DNA from: Arthrobacter globiformis
Lineage (GTDB): Bacteria > Actinomycetota > Actinomycetes > Actinomycetales > Micrococcaceae
DNA length: 64,000 bases
Assembly (NCBI RefSeq): GCF_003261175.1
Contig: NZ_QLNP01000098.1
Location: forward strand, 1 to 64,000
Reading direction: 5' to 3'
The notes beneath the pieces were generated by a model. It did not search any database. It had not been told where the DNA came from and saw nothing but the letters and a program-made list of their open reading frames with translations. Below are positions 25,890 to 33,839 of the stretch, piece by piece (positions within the stretch are counted from its first letter, which is position 1; each line of letters opens with the position of its first letter). Position numbers and translations under genes: made by a program.

Positions 25890-26187
25890 CCGGTCACAGT
25901 CACTGATCCACTGTTATTGAACAGGTATCCCACCAGGCACACGAATTGTGCCGCTTGCAACCATGGCTCTTCCAAATAACAGGCACAAAGTAGTCCGCTG
26001 CCTGACGTTTGATCGGCATGGGAAAAGTATCCAAGTGCAGCTGAAGCAGCATGACGGCACGCTCGGATCAATAACCGTTGACTGCGCCCAGGGGTGTACT
26101 GCGCCCAGGCGAAAGAGCGCCGCAATGATGCGGGCCTTTCTGCTCGGCGGTTCCTTTTGGATATTTACTCGCTAGGAAACCATTCCA
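25890..26187 (+). promoter_or_regulatory. Conserved structured leader A
   Basis: Shares ordered blocks with the regions before 27100 and 32102: CCACTG-TTGAACAGGTATCCC, then a hairpin GGCAC/GTGCC (25936-25940, 25948-25952), then GCAACCA, CCTGACGTT, CATGGGAAAAGTATCCAAG (26017 on) and AATAACCGT. The hairpin sequence differs between copies but stays paired. A frame of 75 codons (25948-26175) crosses it but is not kept in the other copies. Confidence 0.65.
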
Positions 26188-26505
26188 ATGAATACAGCAT
26201 CTCGCCTTATCAGCACCGCTGTGCTCGCCGCGGGCCTGACCCTCGGCAGCGCAGCACTCACTGCCGGAGCTGCTTCTGCGGACGCAGGGCCGACGACGAC
26301 CTATTCGTCCACGCAGCACAGCAGCTACGACAAAGACGGCTTTGATAAGGCCGGCTTCAACCGCCAGGGCAAGGACTGCAACGGCCACTGGAGGCACTGG
26401 GGCAAGGACAAAGGCAAGCATCATGACAAGGGCAAGTGCCACGGCAACCTACCCAAGTACCCGCATCCCAAGGATCCGGTCCACCCCATCTACCCGCAGC
26501 GCTAG
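26188..26505 (+). CDS. Small secreted Gly/Lys/His-rich protein (paralogue A)
   Basis: 105 residues. The signal peptide NTASRLISTAVLAAGLTLG ends at ASA-DAG near residue 32. The mature chain is short and polar: TTYSSTQHSSYDKDGFDKAG, then K/H/G-rich (HWGKDKGKHHDKGK) and a Pro-rich end. Its N-terminal 50 residues are nearly those of the proteins at 27100 and 32102, but it lacks their long repeats. Function unknown; the composition suggests a disordered wall-associated or metal-binding protein. Expression is probably set through the conserved leader. Confidence 0.75.
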   Translation: MNTASRLISTAVLAAGLTLGSAALTAGAASADAGPTTTYSSTQHSSYDKDGFDKAGFNRQGKDCNGHWRHWGKDKGKHHDKGKCHGNLPKYPHPKDPVHPIYPQR

Positions 26506-26556
26506 TTCCGCATAAGGCTGCGGCCCCCAGCAGCGTTAATTCCGCTGGGTCATCAT

Positions 26557-26580
26557 GGCTTTTTCGATTATGAAAAAGCC
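26557..26580 (+). terminator. Hairpin terminator after paralogue A
   Basis: Perfect 9-bp stem GGCTTTTTC/GAAAAAGCC with a six-base loop, about 50 bases after the stop. The A/T-rich arm gives U-runs on both strands. Confidence 0.65.
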
Positions 26581-26784
26581 GATCCCAAATAGAACTCGCT
26601 GATTGGTCATGCGCTTTTTCGGTCGATGAAACATAATGCGATGACGGACGCCGTGATTGTGCAAAGCCGGGTAGTAAGAAAATTTCGACCGAATTAGAGA
26701 TTGGGTCTTTTCAAAATCGGAATTCGTCGGTAGCGTAGTTATTAGCCCCAAGACACATCGGGGAAGCGGAAAGATTTGGGCTAC

Positions 26785-27099
26785 TGTTTCAGTCCATTGG
26801 TTTAGTCAACATTGACCGCTCCACTGCTTGAACAGGTATCCCGCCGAGCACGGTATCGTGCTCACTCGCAACCAGGGCTCTCCAGAACAATAGGCGCAAG
26901 AGTTATTCATCGCCTGACGTTCTACGGCCATGGGAAAACTATCCAAGTGCGGTGCTGATTCGCCGTAATTGATCGCTTGGACAAATAACCGTAGAAACCT
27001 GCAGGGTGAAGTGCGCCCAGATAACGCACATTCGCAATGTCGCGCACCCTACTGGTCTACGGCTCCTTATGAATAACAACTTGCAAGGAAACAACTCCA
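26785..27099 (+). promoter_or_regulatory. Conserved structured leader B
   Basis: Blocks in the same order as leader A: CATTGGTTTAGTCAAC, TTGAACAGGTATCCC, hairpin GAGCAC/GTGCTC (26846-26851, 26858-26863), CACTCGCAACCAGGGCTC, and CATGGGAAAACTATCCAAG (26929 on). Near the 3' end AGGGTG (27003) can pair with CACCCT (27045), or GTGCGC (27011) with GCGCAC (27042). These two pairings overlap and exclude each other. Confidence 0.65.
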
Positions 27100-27834
27100 A
27101 TGAACACAGCATCTCGCCTCATCACCACCACCGTTCTCGCCGCAGGCTTGACCTTCGGCGGCGCGGCCCTCACTGCCGGAGCTGCTTCTGCGGACATCGG
27201 GTCGAAGACGACCTATTCGTCCACGCAGCACAGCAAGTACGACAGCCACGGCTACGACAACAAGGGCTACGACAAGTGGGGCTACGACAAGTGGGGCTAC
27301 AACAAGAACGGCAAGGACTGCAAGGGCTACGACCGTAATTGGAACAAGCATTACAACAAGGGACGGGCCCACAATCGGCCCGGTCATCCGGGGTACGGTG
27401 ACTACAAGCCGGGCAAGCCGGGTTACGGCAATAACAAGCCGGGCAAGCCGGGTTACGGCAACAACAAGCCGGGCAAGCCGGGTTACGGCAACAACAAGCC
27501 GGGCAAGCCGGGTTACGGCAATAACAAGCCGGGCAAGCCGGGTTACGGCAATAACAAGCCGGGCAAGCCGGGTTACGGCAATAACAAGCCGGGCAAGCCG
27601 GGTTACGGCAATAACAAGCCGGGCAAGCCGGGTTACGGCAACAACAAGCCGGGCAAGCCGGGTTACGGCAATAACAAGCCGGGCAAGCCGGGTTACGGCA
27701 ATAACAAGCCGGGCAAGCCGGGTTACGGCAACAACAAGCCGGGCAAGCCGGGTTACGGCAACAACAAGCCGGGCAAGCCGGGCTACGGCAACAACAAGCC
27801 AGGCTACCCGAGCAAGCCGGCGCCCCGTCGCTAG
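27100..27834 (+). CDS. Secreted repeat protein with 13 KPGYGNNKPG units (paralogue B)
   Basis: 244 residues. The signal peptide NTASRLITTTVLAAGLTFG is cleaved near ASA-DIG. A YSSTQHSKYDSHGYDNKG region with three GYD-type repeats is followed, from about residue 100, by 13 perfect decapeptides (KPGYGNNKPG) and a short basic Pro-rich tail. Gly, Pro, Tyr, Asn and Lys dominate, giving an extended, basic, disordered polymer, like some adhesive or wall-cover proteins. Function is unknown. The repeat number is probably unstable. It shares leader, signal peptide and 3' hairpins with paralogue C. Confidence 0.78.
   Translation: MNTASRLITTTVLAAGLTFGGAALTAGAASADIGSKTTYSSTQHSKYDSHGYDNKGYDKWGYDKWGYNKNGKDCKGYDRNWNKHYNKGRAHNRPGHPGYGDYKPGKPGYGNNKPGKPGYGNNKPGKPGYGNNKPGKPGYGNNKPGKPGYGNNKPGKPGYGNNKPGKPGYGNNKPGKPGYGNNKPGKPGYGNNKPGKPGYGNNKPGKPGYGNNKPGKPGYGNNKPGKPGYGNNKPGYPSKPAPRR
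27411..27800 (+). repeat. Thirteen tandem 30-bp coding repeats
   Basis: The unit begins GGGCAAGCCGGGTTACGGCA and ends AACAAGCC. Copies differ only by a synonymous T/C in one Asn codon and one GGC/GGT change in the last unit, which shows very recent expansion or homogenisation. Confidence 0.95.
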
Positions 27835-27866
27835 CCCCGCGTAACCTACCCAGCACGCACAAAAGG

Positions 27867-27953
27867 TTTGACTCCGCGGGGCCGTTCTCACCAGCGTCCC
27901 CGCGGAATCAAAATAAAGGAAGCGGTCTCTTGCGCGCCTGCGGAGGCCGCTTC
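27867..27953 (+). terminator. Double hairpin after paralogue B
   Basis: First hairpin: TTTGA plus CCGCGGGG paired with CCCCGCGG plus TCAAA across a 2x2 mismatch. Second: GAAGCGG (27919) with CCGCTTC (27947). The same two hairpins, with altered but still paired bases, follow paralogue C at 32609-32698. Confidence 0.75.
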
Positions 27954-28083
27954 TGGCGTGCATGCCCATCGCGAGCTTCACAGCCTCATCACAGCACGGC
28001 GACAGAAGGGCCAAAGGCCTGGCGGACAGGATTAGGGAGAAAGCTCCGGGAAGCATCGGAGCGGTACCCCTGAGGAGCCCCAC

Positions 28084-29415
28084 ATGCACACGGAGTCCAG
28101 CCACAATCCTGTCGCTCACACCGACGAGCCGCACGGTACGGCCCCTCTGCCCATGGTTCCTCCTGCCACTGCCCCGTCGGCTTTTGGTCCCGTGCCCCCT
28201 GCGCCGCCTGTTCCACCGGTCCGGCTACGGGACAAGAAGAGGGTTGGCCCCGCAGTCTTCGTCACCTGCCTTGTGGCGGCCGGACTCCTGGGCGGCGGGG
28301 TGGCTTCCGGTGTTTCAGCACTGTGGCCCGACGCGCCAGCACAGGCAGCCACCACGGCGCAGGCGGCGATCGGCCCGGTCATCGTCAACAACACGGAGAG
28401 CGTCAACGCCGTCACCGCCGCCGCGCAGAAGGCCTCACCCAGCGTGGTGACCATCAGCGTCAGCTCCGGCAGTTCAGGTGGCACCGGATCGGGCATCATC
28501 CTGGACACGGAGGGCCACATCCTCACCAACACCCACGTGGTGACACTGGACGGGGCAGCGGCGGATGCCGCCGTCGAGGTCCGCACCAGCGACGGGCAGG
28601 TCTACAAGGCCACCATCGTAGGCATCGACCCGCTCTCCGACCTGGCCGTCATCAAGATCAATGCCGCCGGGCTGACCCCGGCAACCCTCGGTGACTCGTC
28701 TGCTGTCAACGTCGGTGACGCCGCCATAGCGATCGGCGCACCCCTGGGACTCAGCGGCACCGTCACGGACGGGATCGTCTCCGCCGTGAACCGCACCATC
28801 GAGACGGAGTCCTCCGCCACCACCGATGGATCCTCGTCCCAGGGCGGAAGCGCGTCGCAGAACCCGTTCGGTTCCCAGTCCGGCATCTCGGCCCCCGCGC
28901 AGGACTCCATCAGCATCAACGTCATCCAGACGGACGCAGCCATCAACCCCGGCAACTCCGGCGGCGCCCTGGTGAACGGGCAGGGCGAGATCATCGGCGT
29001 CAACGTGGCCATCGCATCGGCGGGCTCGTCGTCCTCGTCGAGCTCGAGCGGCAACATCGGCGTCGGCTTCTCCATCCCGATCAATCAGGCGAAGAGGGTG
29101 GCGGAGGAGATCATCTCCACGGGCAAGGCAACCCATGGCCAGCTGGGACTGTCCGTTCAGGACAAAACGTCAGGGTCGTCGTCGGACTTCACCGCCGGCG
29201 CCGAGGTGGCCTCGGTGACCTCCGGGTCCGCGGCGGATAAGGCCGGGCTGCAGGCCGGCGACGTGGTGACCGGGCTGGGCGGCCGGACCGTGACGGACGC
29301 CTCCGAGCTGACGGCAGCCGCCCGCGAGCAGGCCGCCGGATCCACCGTGAAGATCACCTTCCAGCGCAACGGCCAGGAGCAGACCGCGGACATCACGCTG
29401 GATGCGGCGTCCTGA
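28084..29415 (+). CDS. HtrA-like trypsin-family serine protease with PDZ domain
   Basis: 443 residues, membrane-anchored. A cytoplasmic Pro-rich N-terminus (to about 50), a transmembrane helix (VGPAVFVTCLVAAGLLGGGV), then an S1C protease domain with His151 (TNTHVV), Asp186 (DLAVIK) and Ser292 (GNSGGA). A Ser-rich loop (residues 240-262) and a second Ser run near 318-325 interrupt it. The PDZ domain (about 345-440) has AGLQAGDVVTGLGGRTV. Such proteins degrade or refold damaged exported proteins, which fits the surrounding secretome island. ATG 28084 follows AGGAG closely. Confidence 0.9.
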   Translation: MHTESSHNPVAHTDEPHGTAPLPMVPPATAPSAFGPVPPAPPVPPVRLRDKKRVGPAVFVTCLVAAGLLGGGVASGVSALWPDAPAQAATTAQAAIGPVIVNNTESVNAVTAAAQKASPSVVTISVSSGSSGGTGSGIILDTEGHILTNTHVVTLDGAAADAAVEVRTSDGQVYKATIVGIDPLSDLAVIKINAAGLTPATLGDSSAVNVGDAAIAIGAPLGLSGTVTDGIVSAVNRTIETESSATTDGSSSQGGSASQNPFGSQSGISAPAQDSISINVIQTDAAINPGNSGGALVNGQGEIIGVNVAIASAGSSSSSSSSGNIGVGFSIPINQAKRVAEEIISTGKATHGQLGLSVQDKTSGSSSDFTAGAEVASVTSGSAADKAGLQAGDVVTGLGGRTVTDASELTAAAREQAAGSTVKITFQRNGQEQTADITLDAAS

Positions 29416-29514
29416 ACCATCACCAGCGGCGCAGTTGTAATGCGTTCAGTGAATACGTCGATTTCCTAGTGGGTCCTGTGCCGGCGCTCCTTCACGCTCG
29501 CATGCTGGGCGCAC

Positions 29515-29811
29515 CTAGCCGCTGCAGTCCACCTTAAAAATGACGTCCGGTGAATCGGAAGAAAAGTGGAAACGGACGCTCTGATTTGGTGTAGCCCCCA
29601 TGCTGACCAGCGTTGTTTTCTCATCGTCGAGAGTCAATAGCCCCGTGGAGGCTCTGACCAGCAGAAGATTGAAGTGGACCACGTATTTACTGCCCTGCGC
29701 CCCCGTCCCCTTGCCGTGAATGATGAGGCTGGTCCTGAACGAGCCGTCGGCGTTTAGCTTGTCTATTGTGACCGCGTTGCCAGTGAAACTGACGAGTTCC
29801 CGGCCGTGGTC
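29515..29811 (-). pseudogene. C-terminal fragment of an unknown exported protein
   Basis: An open frame of 98 codons without a usable start: a TAA stands directly upstream of DHGRELVSFTGNAVTIDK. The translation is protein-like (FRTSLIIHGKGTGAQGSKY, LLVRASTGLLTLDDEKTT, ending FKVDCSG) and suggests the beta-rich C-terminal half of a secreted or lipoprotein domain. No family recognised. The 5' part seems lost at the junction with the next, also broken, gene. Confidence 0.4.
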
Positions 29812-29829
29812 TTAGATGTCTAGGCTTGA

Positions 29830-30126
29830 CAATCCGCTGGCACCACGGCCGGTGCGCTGCCTGCGACTTCACGTTCGCTGGACAGGCTCAATGAGCTGGT
29901 CCACTCGCCGGTCCGCTTTTCCATCATGGCAGCGCTGGCTCGTGCGGAATCCCTGGACTTCAAGGACCCCCGTGACGCCATCCAGGTCAGCGATTCCGTG
30001 CTCAGCAAACAGCTGTCCAACCGGGAACAGGCCGGCAATGTAAAGATCAAAAAGACGTTCGCGGGAATGCTGCCTCGAACGTCGGCGAGTTTGACCCCGA
30101 GCGGACGCGAGGCTTGGGCTGTTCCT
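29830..30126 (+). pseudogene. Winged-helix regulator remnant
   Basis: The frame RLNELVHSPVRFSIMAALA, then QVSDSVLSKQLSNREQAGN and KTFAGMLPRTSASLTPSGRE matches the one-domain winged-helix DNA-binding proteins related to MarR/ArsR. There is no ATG before residue 33 and a TGA stands at 29827-29829. The C-terminal helix after GREAWA does not continue as in the family. Both ends are damaged, so it is probably inactive. Confidence 0.65.
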
Positions 30127-30169
30127 GCGCCAGACTGCCGTAGGTGCTGGTTGGAGATAGGCGTCCCCG

Positions 30170-30421
30170 TCACTCGTCCGTGGCCTGGATCTCAACATTC
30201 TCAAGCGTCACGGCACCATGCTGGATCTTGTCCGCCAGGCCATTCTGGATGGCCAGCGCCAGGATGTGGCCGGCATTCACCGGGTCCTGCGCCACCTGGG
30301 CCGGGGCTGTCATGTCCGGCTCCTCGTCCGTGGTGTACAGGGGGGTAGCCAGGGCCGCGGCCTGAATCGCGCTGGCGTCAGCCTTGATGTCGATTACGAG
30401 CGAAATCCGAAGATGGGTCAT
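30170..30421 (-). CDS. Hypothetical protein, 83 residues
   Basis: A GAGGAG ribosome site stands eight bases before the ATG. The sequence begins MTHLRISLVIDIKADASA, contains a conserved-looking PLYTTDEEPDMTAP, then a helix (AGHILALAIQNGLADKI) and an acidic end (VTLENVEIQATDE). It is acidic overall, soluble and without a signal peptide. No family recognised. It stands alone between a regulator remnant and a secreted-protein gene. Confidence 0.65.
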   Translation of the reverse strand: MTHLRISLVIDIKADASAIQAAALATPLYTTDEEPDMTAPAQVAQDPVNAGHILALAIQNGLADKIQHGAVTLENVEIQATDE

Positions 30422-30862
30422 GGCGTGTTCTCCTCATCCGAAGGGTGCCCGGGGTTTGAACTGTACCGCCTGCTGCCGGGAAGGTGAATGGCAAAAGGGC
30501 GCCCGCGCCCGCGCCCGTCGAGCCGGCCTCGGCTGCAGGGCTGGCAGCTGCTTTCATCTTCCGGTGGGTGCTGCGTTGCTTTGTTTCGTCCGGAAACGGC
30601 TGAGCCCGACGGGTACCGACCTGGTCATCGTCGGGCAATCAAAGTTTGAGGAAATAGGTGCTCACAGCGAAAGTCGGGCGTATTATATTGAAGTACCGGA
30701 TCCAAGGAATGAGCCTTGAAAACGAATCCGGCCTCCAGGTCTCCCGTAGTTTAAGGGAGCCTTTTTTAATTTGGGGCAAACGGCTGACTCAGCCTGCCAG
30801 TGTAGGGATCGGCCAGCGCTGCCCGCCCACAAAACAAATTTGCAGAAATGCAGGAGAAAGAA
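30422..30862. other. Intergenic region with attenuator-like hairpin
   Basis: About 440 bases with no supported gene. It should contain the promoter of the minus-strand 83-residue gene and of the secreted protein at 30863. TATTATATTG near 30690 is a possible -10. A terminator-like hairpin follows before the gene. Confidence 0.4.
30741..30768 (+). terminator. Terminator-like hairpin upstream of a secreted-protein gene
   Basis: CTCCC and GGGAG with a nine-base loop, then CCTTTTTTAATTT. It is one of the few true T-run terminators in the window. It lies about 95 bases before ATG 30863, so it either ends upstream transcription or attenuates the gene. Confidence 0.65.
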
Positions 30863-31417
30863 ATGACTACAACTCCGACGACCCGTAGCCGCCGTTCCTT
30901 CGCCGCCCGGCTGGCGATGATTTCGACAGTTTCCTTGGGTCTGCTCGCTGGCCCCATCGCCATGGCCGCACCAGCTACAGCGTCGAACGATCATTCCAGA
31001 AAAGCCGAGTGCACCGTCAAGGCGCTCGACCCGTACAAAAAGGACAATGGGCGGAACGCCATGAGCCGCGACAACCGCAAGGACCGTGATGTACGGGTTG
31101 CGTTCGCGTTCAGGATCCACTGCGACAAGGACGCCGATGTTCGCTACAACCAGAAGATGTTCCAGGTGCACAACCGCTGGGACAACGAGAAAATCGGGGA
31201 CGCCTGGGATACCGTCTCGGTTTCGGGCCGCCACGACAAGATCATCAATGTGGAGAAGGTAACTGCTGACCGGGGCGACCACTTCGTCAAGGTCTACCAC
31301 ACTGTTCGGATCCGTGTGGAGGACAATGGCCATCGTGGCCACGGGAACGGGAACGGCTCGTCCGATTTCAGCCGCAGTGACACCGTTAAGATCTGGGTCA
31401 ACAACAACCATAAGTAG
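30863..31417 (+). CDS. Secreted basic protein of unknown function
   Basis: 184 residues from ATG 30863, chosen for AGGAG six bases upstream. The signal peptide (FAARLAMISTVSLGLLAGPI) ends near ATASND. The mature protein has two Cys (AECTVKAL and RIHCDKDA), many Lys/Arg/Asp, and a beta-rich pattern (DTVSVSGRHDKIINVEKVTA). A Gly/His/Asn-rich linker precedes the end. No family recognised. A 16-bp perfect terminator follows, so it forms its own transcription unit. Confidence 0.75.
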   Translation: MTTTPTTRSRRSFAARLAMISTVSLGLLAGPIAMAAPATASNDHSRKAECTVKALDPYKKDNGRNAMSRDNRKDRDVRVAFAFRIHCDKDADVRYNQKMFQVHNRWDNEKIGDAWDTVSVSGRHDKIINVEKVTADRGDHFVKVYHTVRIRVEDNGHRGHGNGNGSSDFSRSDTVKIWVNNNHK

Positions 31418-31454
31418 GAGTCCGCGGACTTTACGCTGACTGACTAGCGACTGG

Positions 31455-31493
31455 GAGGACGACGGCGGCACCGCAAGTGCCGCCGTCGTCCTC
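31455..31493 (+). terminator. Strong hairpin terminator
   Basis: Perfect 16-bp stem GAGGACGACGGCGGCA with a seven-base loop, 38 bases after the stop of the secreted protein. Confidence 0.8.
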
Positions 31494-31599
31494 TGTCCGC
31501 ACGACTTCCCCGAAGCGGTGCCCGGCTTTCTGCTGCGTGCGGCCGGCGGCCGGCGGCCGAATGGCTGGCCTCTGGCACCCGGGTAGGTAAGTAGTGGAT

Positions 31600-32101
31600 G
31601 GGACCTAAATTCGAGTACTCTTCCGGGGTGCGTTCATGTTGCATGTCCCATAGGGTAGATACAACCCAAAAGACCCCACATCACAGGGGCGGCATCGCGG
31701 CAAGGCCAGCTGGGCGCCTTTGCGCGGATAAAACCATAACGAAATCCGTGCATCCTTTTCTTTGTACGCCATCAACGCAGAACTTTGACGTGCCTAATCT
31801 CGGATTGACGAAGAAACCGCACGCTGACAAATAAATAACAGTGCAACAAAAGAACGCCGGGCACTCGAACATGCTCACTCGCAACGCCTGCTCATTGCAT
31901 CGCATGACGTTGGATCGGGAGCATGGGAAATACTATCCAGGTGCGGTGTTAATCGACGCCGTAATTCGAATCAAAGCCTGGGTAAACGGACGCAGGCAGC
32001 ACCTCCAAGGGTGAAGTGCGCACATGCGATGTGCGCTGCAATGTTGCGCACCCTGCAGCTCTGCGCCTCCTTATGAGCTACACCCGCTAGGACCACTTTC
32101 C
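31600..32101 (+). promoter_or_regulatory. Upstream region and conserved structured leader C
   Basis: The 5' part (31610-31745) matches the region upstream of leader A. The 3' part repeats the leader plan: imperfect hairpin GGGCAC/ATGCTC (31859, 31871), CACTCGCAAC, CATGGGAAATACTATCCAGG (31922 on), CGCCGTAATT. Then AGGGTG (32008) faces CACCCT (32049), GTGCGC (32016) faces GCGCAC (32046), and a perfect inner hairpin GCGCACAT/ATGTGCGC lies between. Confidence 0.65.
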
Positions 32102-32575
32102 ATGAACACAGCATCTCGCGTTATCAGCACTACTGTTCTCGCCGCAGGCTTGACTCTCGGTGGCGCCGCACTCACTGCCGGAGCCGCTTCTGCTGACACT
32201 GGATCGAAGACGACCCAGAGCTATTCGTCGCAGCACAGGTACGACAACGGAGGGTACGACCGCGACGGCTACGACCGCTCTGGCTACGACCGTCACGGGT
32301 ATGACCGTCACGGCTGTGACCGTCACGGGTATGACCGTCACGGTCATGACCGTCACGGGTATGACCGTCGCGGGTATGACCGCAACGGCTACGACCGTAA
32401 TGGGTATGACCGCCGCGGCTACGACCACCGCGGTTACGACCGCTCGGGTTACGACTGCCACGGCAAGGACCGCCACGGTCACGGCCGTGACTGGGATAAG
32501 GACAAGAGGGGAGACTACCGGGACGGCAAGCACAAGGGAGGGCACGACAACCAGCCCAAGCGCCCGCATCGGTAG
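32102..32575 (+). CDS. Secreted GYDRHGYDR-repeat protein (paralogue C)
   Basis: 157 residues from ATG 32102. The frame is open for 26 more codons upstream, but homology with the two paralogues starts here. The signal peptide NTASRVISTTVLAAGLTLG is cleaved near ASA-DTG. The mature chain is about 17 pentapeptide-like units of GYDRx with x = H, S, N or R, including CDRHGYDRHGHDRHG, then a basic end with CHGKDRHGHGRDW. It is rich in Asp, Arg, Tyr, Gly and His; metal binding or surface adhesion is possible but unproven. It shares leader and 3' hairpins with paralogue B. Confidence 0.76.
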   Translation: MNTASRVISTTVLAAGLTLGGAALTAGAASADTGSKTTQSYSSQHRYDNGGYDRDGYDRSGYDRHGYDRHGCDRHGYDRHGHDRHGYDRRGYDRNGYDRNGYDRRGYDHRGYDRSGYDCHGKDRHGHGRDWDKDKRGDYRDGKHKGGHDNQPKRPHR

Positions 32576-32608
32576 ACCCCGGTAGCCGCCTCGGCGCGGC
32601 ACGCGACG

Positions 32609-32698
32609 TTTGATTCCCGCAGGACCGTTCACACCGCCGCTCCCGCGGATTCAAATCAGAAAGAAGCGGTCTTCGCCTCGCACGGCGGAGACCGCTTC
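32609..32698 (+). terminator. Double hairpin after paralogue C
   Basis: First hairpin from TTTGA (32609) to TCAAA (32651) with GC-rich inner pairs. Second: GAAGCGGTCT (32663) with AGACCGCTTC (32689). Same arrangement as after paralogue B. Confidence 0.75.
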
Positions 32699-32760
32699 TG
32701 CGGTCCAACGGCACAGGTCCATCGCATCCGCGGGGTCGTCGTCGTCGGGTTCGAAACTGG

Positions 32761-33102
32761 TTACAGGTTCTCCGGGGCGTGGACACCGCGCAGGTGGCAT
32801 AGCAGTGCCAGCCCAGGGTTGTCTGGGTGCAATGCGGTGTTTCGCAGCAGTGACGCCCGGATATGGGGTTCGAGGTCCGTCTGGGCGAGGATTTCACCGA
32901 CAAGCCGTCTGAGCTGGAACTCCAGGCGACTTCCCCGCGCTGGTGGGGCGGACGGGGCAGCCGCTTCGGGGTGGTACGCCCGTGTTTGGGATAGTTCGGC
33001 CGGCGTGGGGGGACACGAAACGGTGAATCGTTCTAGCCCGCTCTCGTTCATCGGCGGCACCGGCGGGCGCGGGTCCACGACCGTCATCTCGCGCGTGGTC
33101 AC
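32761..33102 (-). CDS. Hypothetical protein, coupled to upstream gene
   Basis: 113 residues from GTG 33102, whose GTGA overlaps the stop of the gene at 33099-33839. A Pro-rich N-terminal half (VVDPRPPVPPMNESGLE and PPTPAELSQTRAY) is followed by a helical part (RLEFQLRRLVGEILAQTDL). No family recognised. The overlap predicts a shared function with its neighbour. Confidence 0.6.
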   Translation of the reverse strand: MTTREMTVVDPRPPVPPMNESGLERFTVSCPPTPAELSQTRAYHPEAAAPSAPPARGSRLEFQLRRLVGEILAQTDLEPHIRASLLRNTALHPDNPGLALLCHLRGVHAPENL

Positions 33103-33839
33103 GCGATCACCGGGACGATGCCCGTGACCAGTGTGCCGAGCCGCGCCGCGACGCCCACTTCCAGGCCGGTCTCTGTGAACACGAGGTTGTCGCCGCTTAT
33201 GACCAGTATGTGACCTGCCGTGGTTCCTTCGAGCCACAGGGCATCGCCAACGTCCGTTTGATCATGCTGCTGGGAATGCAGGAGTTCTCCGTCCACATGC
33301 AGCGCACCTGCTCGGCCGTCGCTCACCGAGCAGGTGCAGGTGTCCCGCGCGGGAACAGATCGCCGTACGATCTCGCCATAGCTGCCGGTCAATGACATCT
33401 GGAACCCATGGTTGAGCAGGGCTGAAACCAAGGCAGACGTCATCTCACCGCCGGGGGCTCCGAAGACCAAGCTCGGTGTCAGGGTGAAGGCAAGCACGGG
33501 AATGCTCCGTTCGCTGCCTGGGCCTCTGGCCAGGACGAGACGCGCACCGACTGAGGTCAGATCGCTGTCAAAGTCGGCCGACTGAATCAACCTCAGGGCA
33601 GGTTCCTGACACTGCAGGTGATAGACAGCTGGATCGAAGGTGAGGGACACCATGCCCTCCAAGTCGTGGCTTTCGGTGATGTCGACAGTCAGGGATACGG
33701 CAGCGCCGGGGCCGAGTGGAAGCCGGCAGGCAGCGCAGCGGCTGGCCATTCCCATGACTGTCTCGATGTACTGGGCAGTGTCCCTGCCCTTGAAGGATTC
33801 CAGTCGCGTGTCCCAAGCGACATTGCTGGTGATAGGCAT
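33099..33839 (-). CDS. Hypothetical protein with N-terminal CxxC
   Basis: 246 residues. The N-terminus has WDTRLESFKGRDTAQYIETV, then SRCAACRLPLGPGA, a possible half of a zinc site whose partner may be HLQCQE near residue 77. The rest is beta-rich with Cys near residue 170 (DTCTCSVSDGR) and ends VVAARLGTLVTG-like. There is no signal peptide or membrane helix. No family recognised. It forms a two-gene unit with the downstream gene, transcribed away from rox. The ribosome site before the ATG is weak (GCGGAA). Confidence 0.6.
   Translation of the reverse strand: MPITSNVAWDTRLESFKGRDTAQYIETVMGMASRCAACRLPLGPGAAVSLTVDITESHDLEGMVSLTFDPAVYHLQCQEPALRLIQSADFDSDLTSVGARLVLARGPGSERSIPVLAFTLTPSLVFGAPGGEMTSALVSALLNHGFQMSLTGSYGEIVRRSVPARDTCTCSVSDGRAGALHVDGELLHSQQHDQTDVGDALWLEGTTAGHILVISGDNLVFTETGLEVGVAARLGTLVTGIVPVIA

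Noticed and set aside
25948-26175. 75-codon frame inside leader A as an upstream gene
   Set aside because: The equivalent frame is broken in leaders B and C although the nucleotide blocks are conserved.
25450-27000. tRNA genes in A/T-richer spacers
   Set aside because: No cloverleaf with a T-loop GGTTCGAATCC-type motif and acceptor stem was found here or in the other long spacers.
27411-27800. CRISPR-like regular 30-bp spacing
   Set aside because: The units are directly tandem with no spacers and are translated as perfect decapeptides in one gene.
27067-28134. 355-codon minus-strand frame with Val/Ala/Leu/Arg repeats
   Set aside because: It is the reverse complement of the Gly-Tyr repeat gene; the plus strand has a signal peptide and paralogues.
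30170-33839. A toxin-antitoxin or defence system among the small unknown genes
   Set aside because: The small genes show no nuclease, kinase or antitoxin DNA-binding motif, and they do not form a compact operon apart from one coupled pair.
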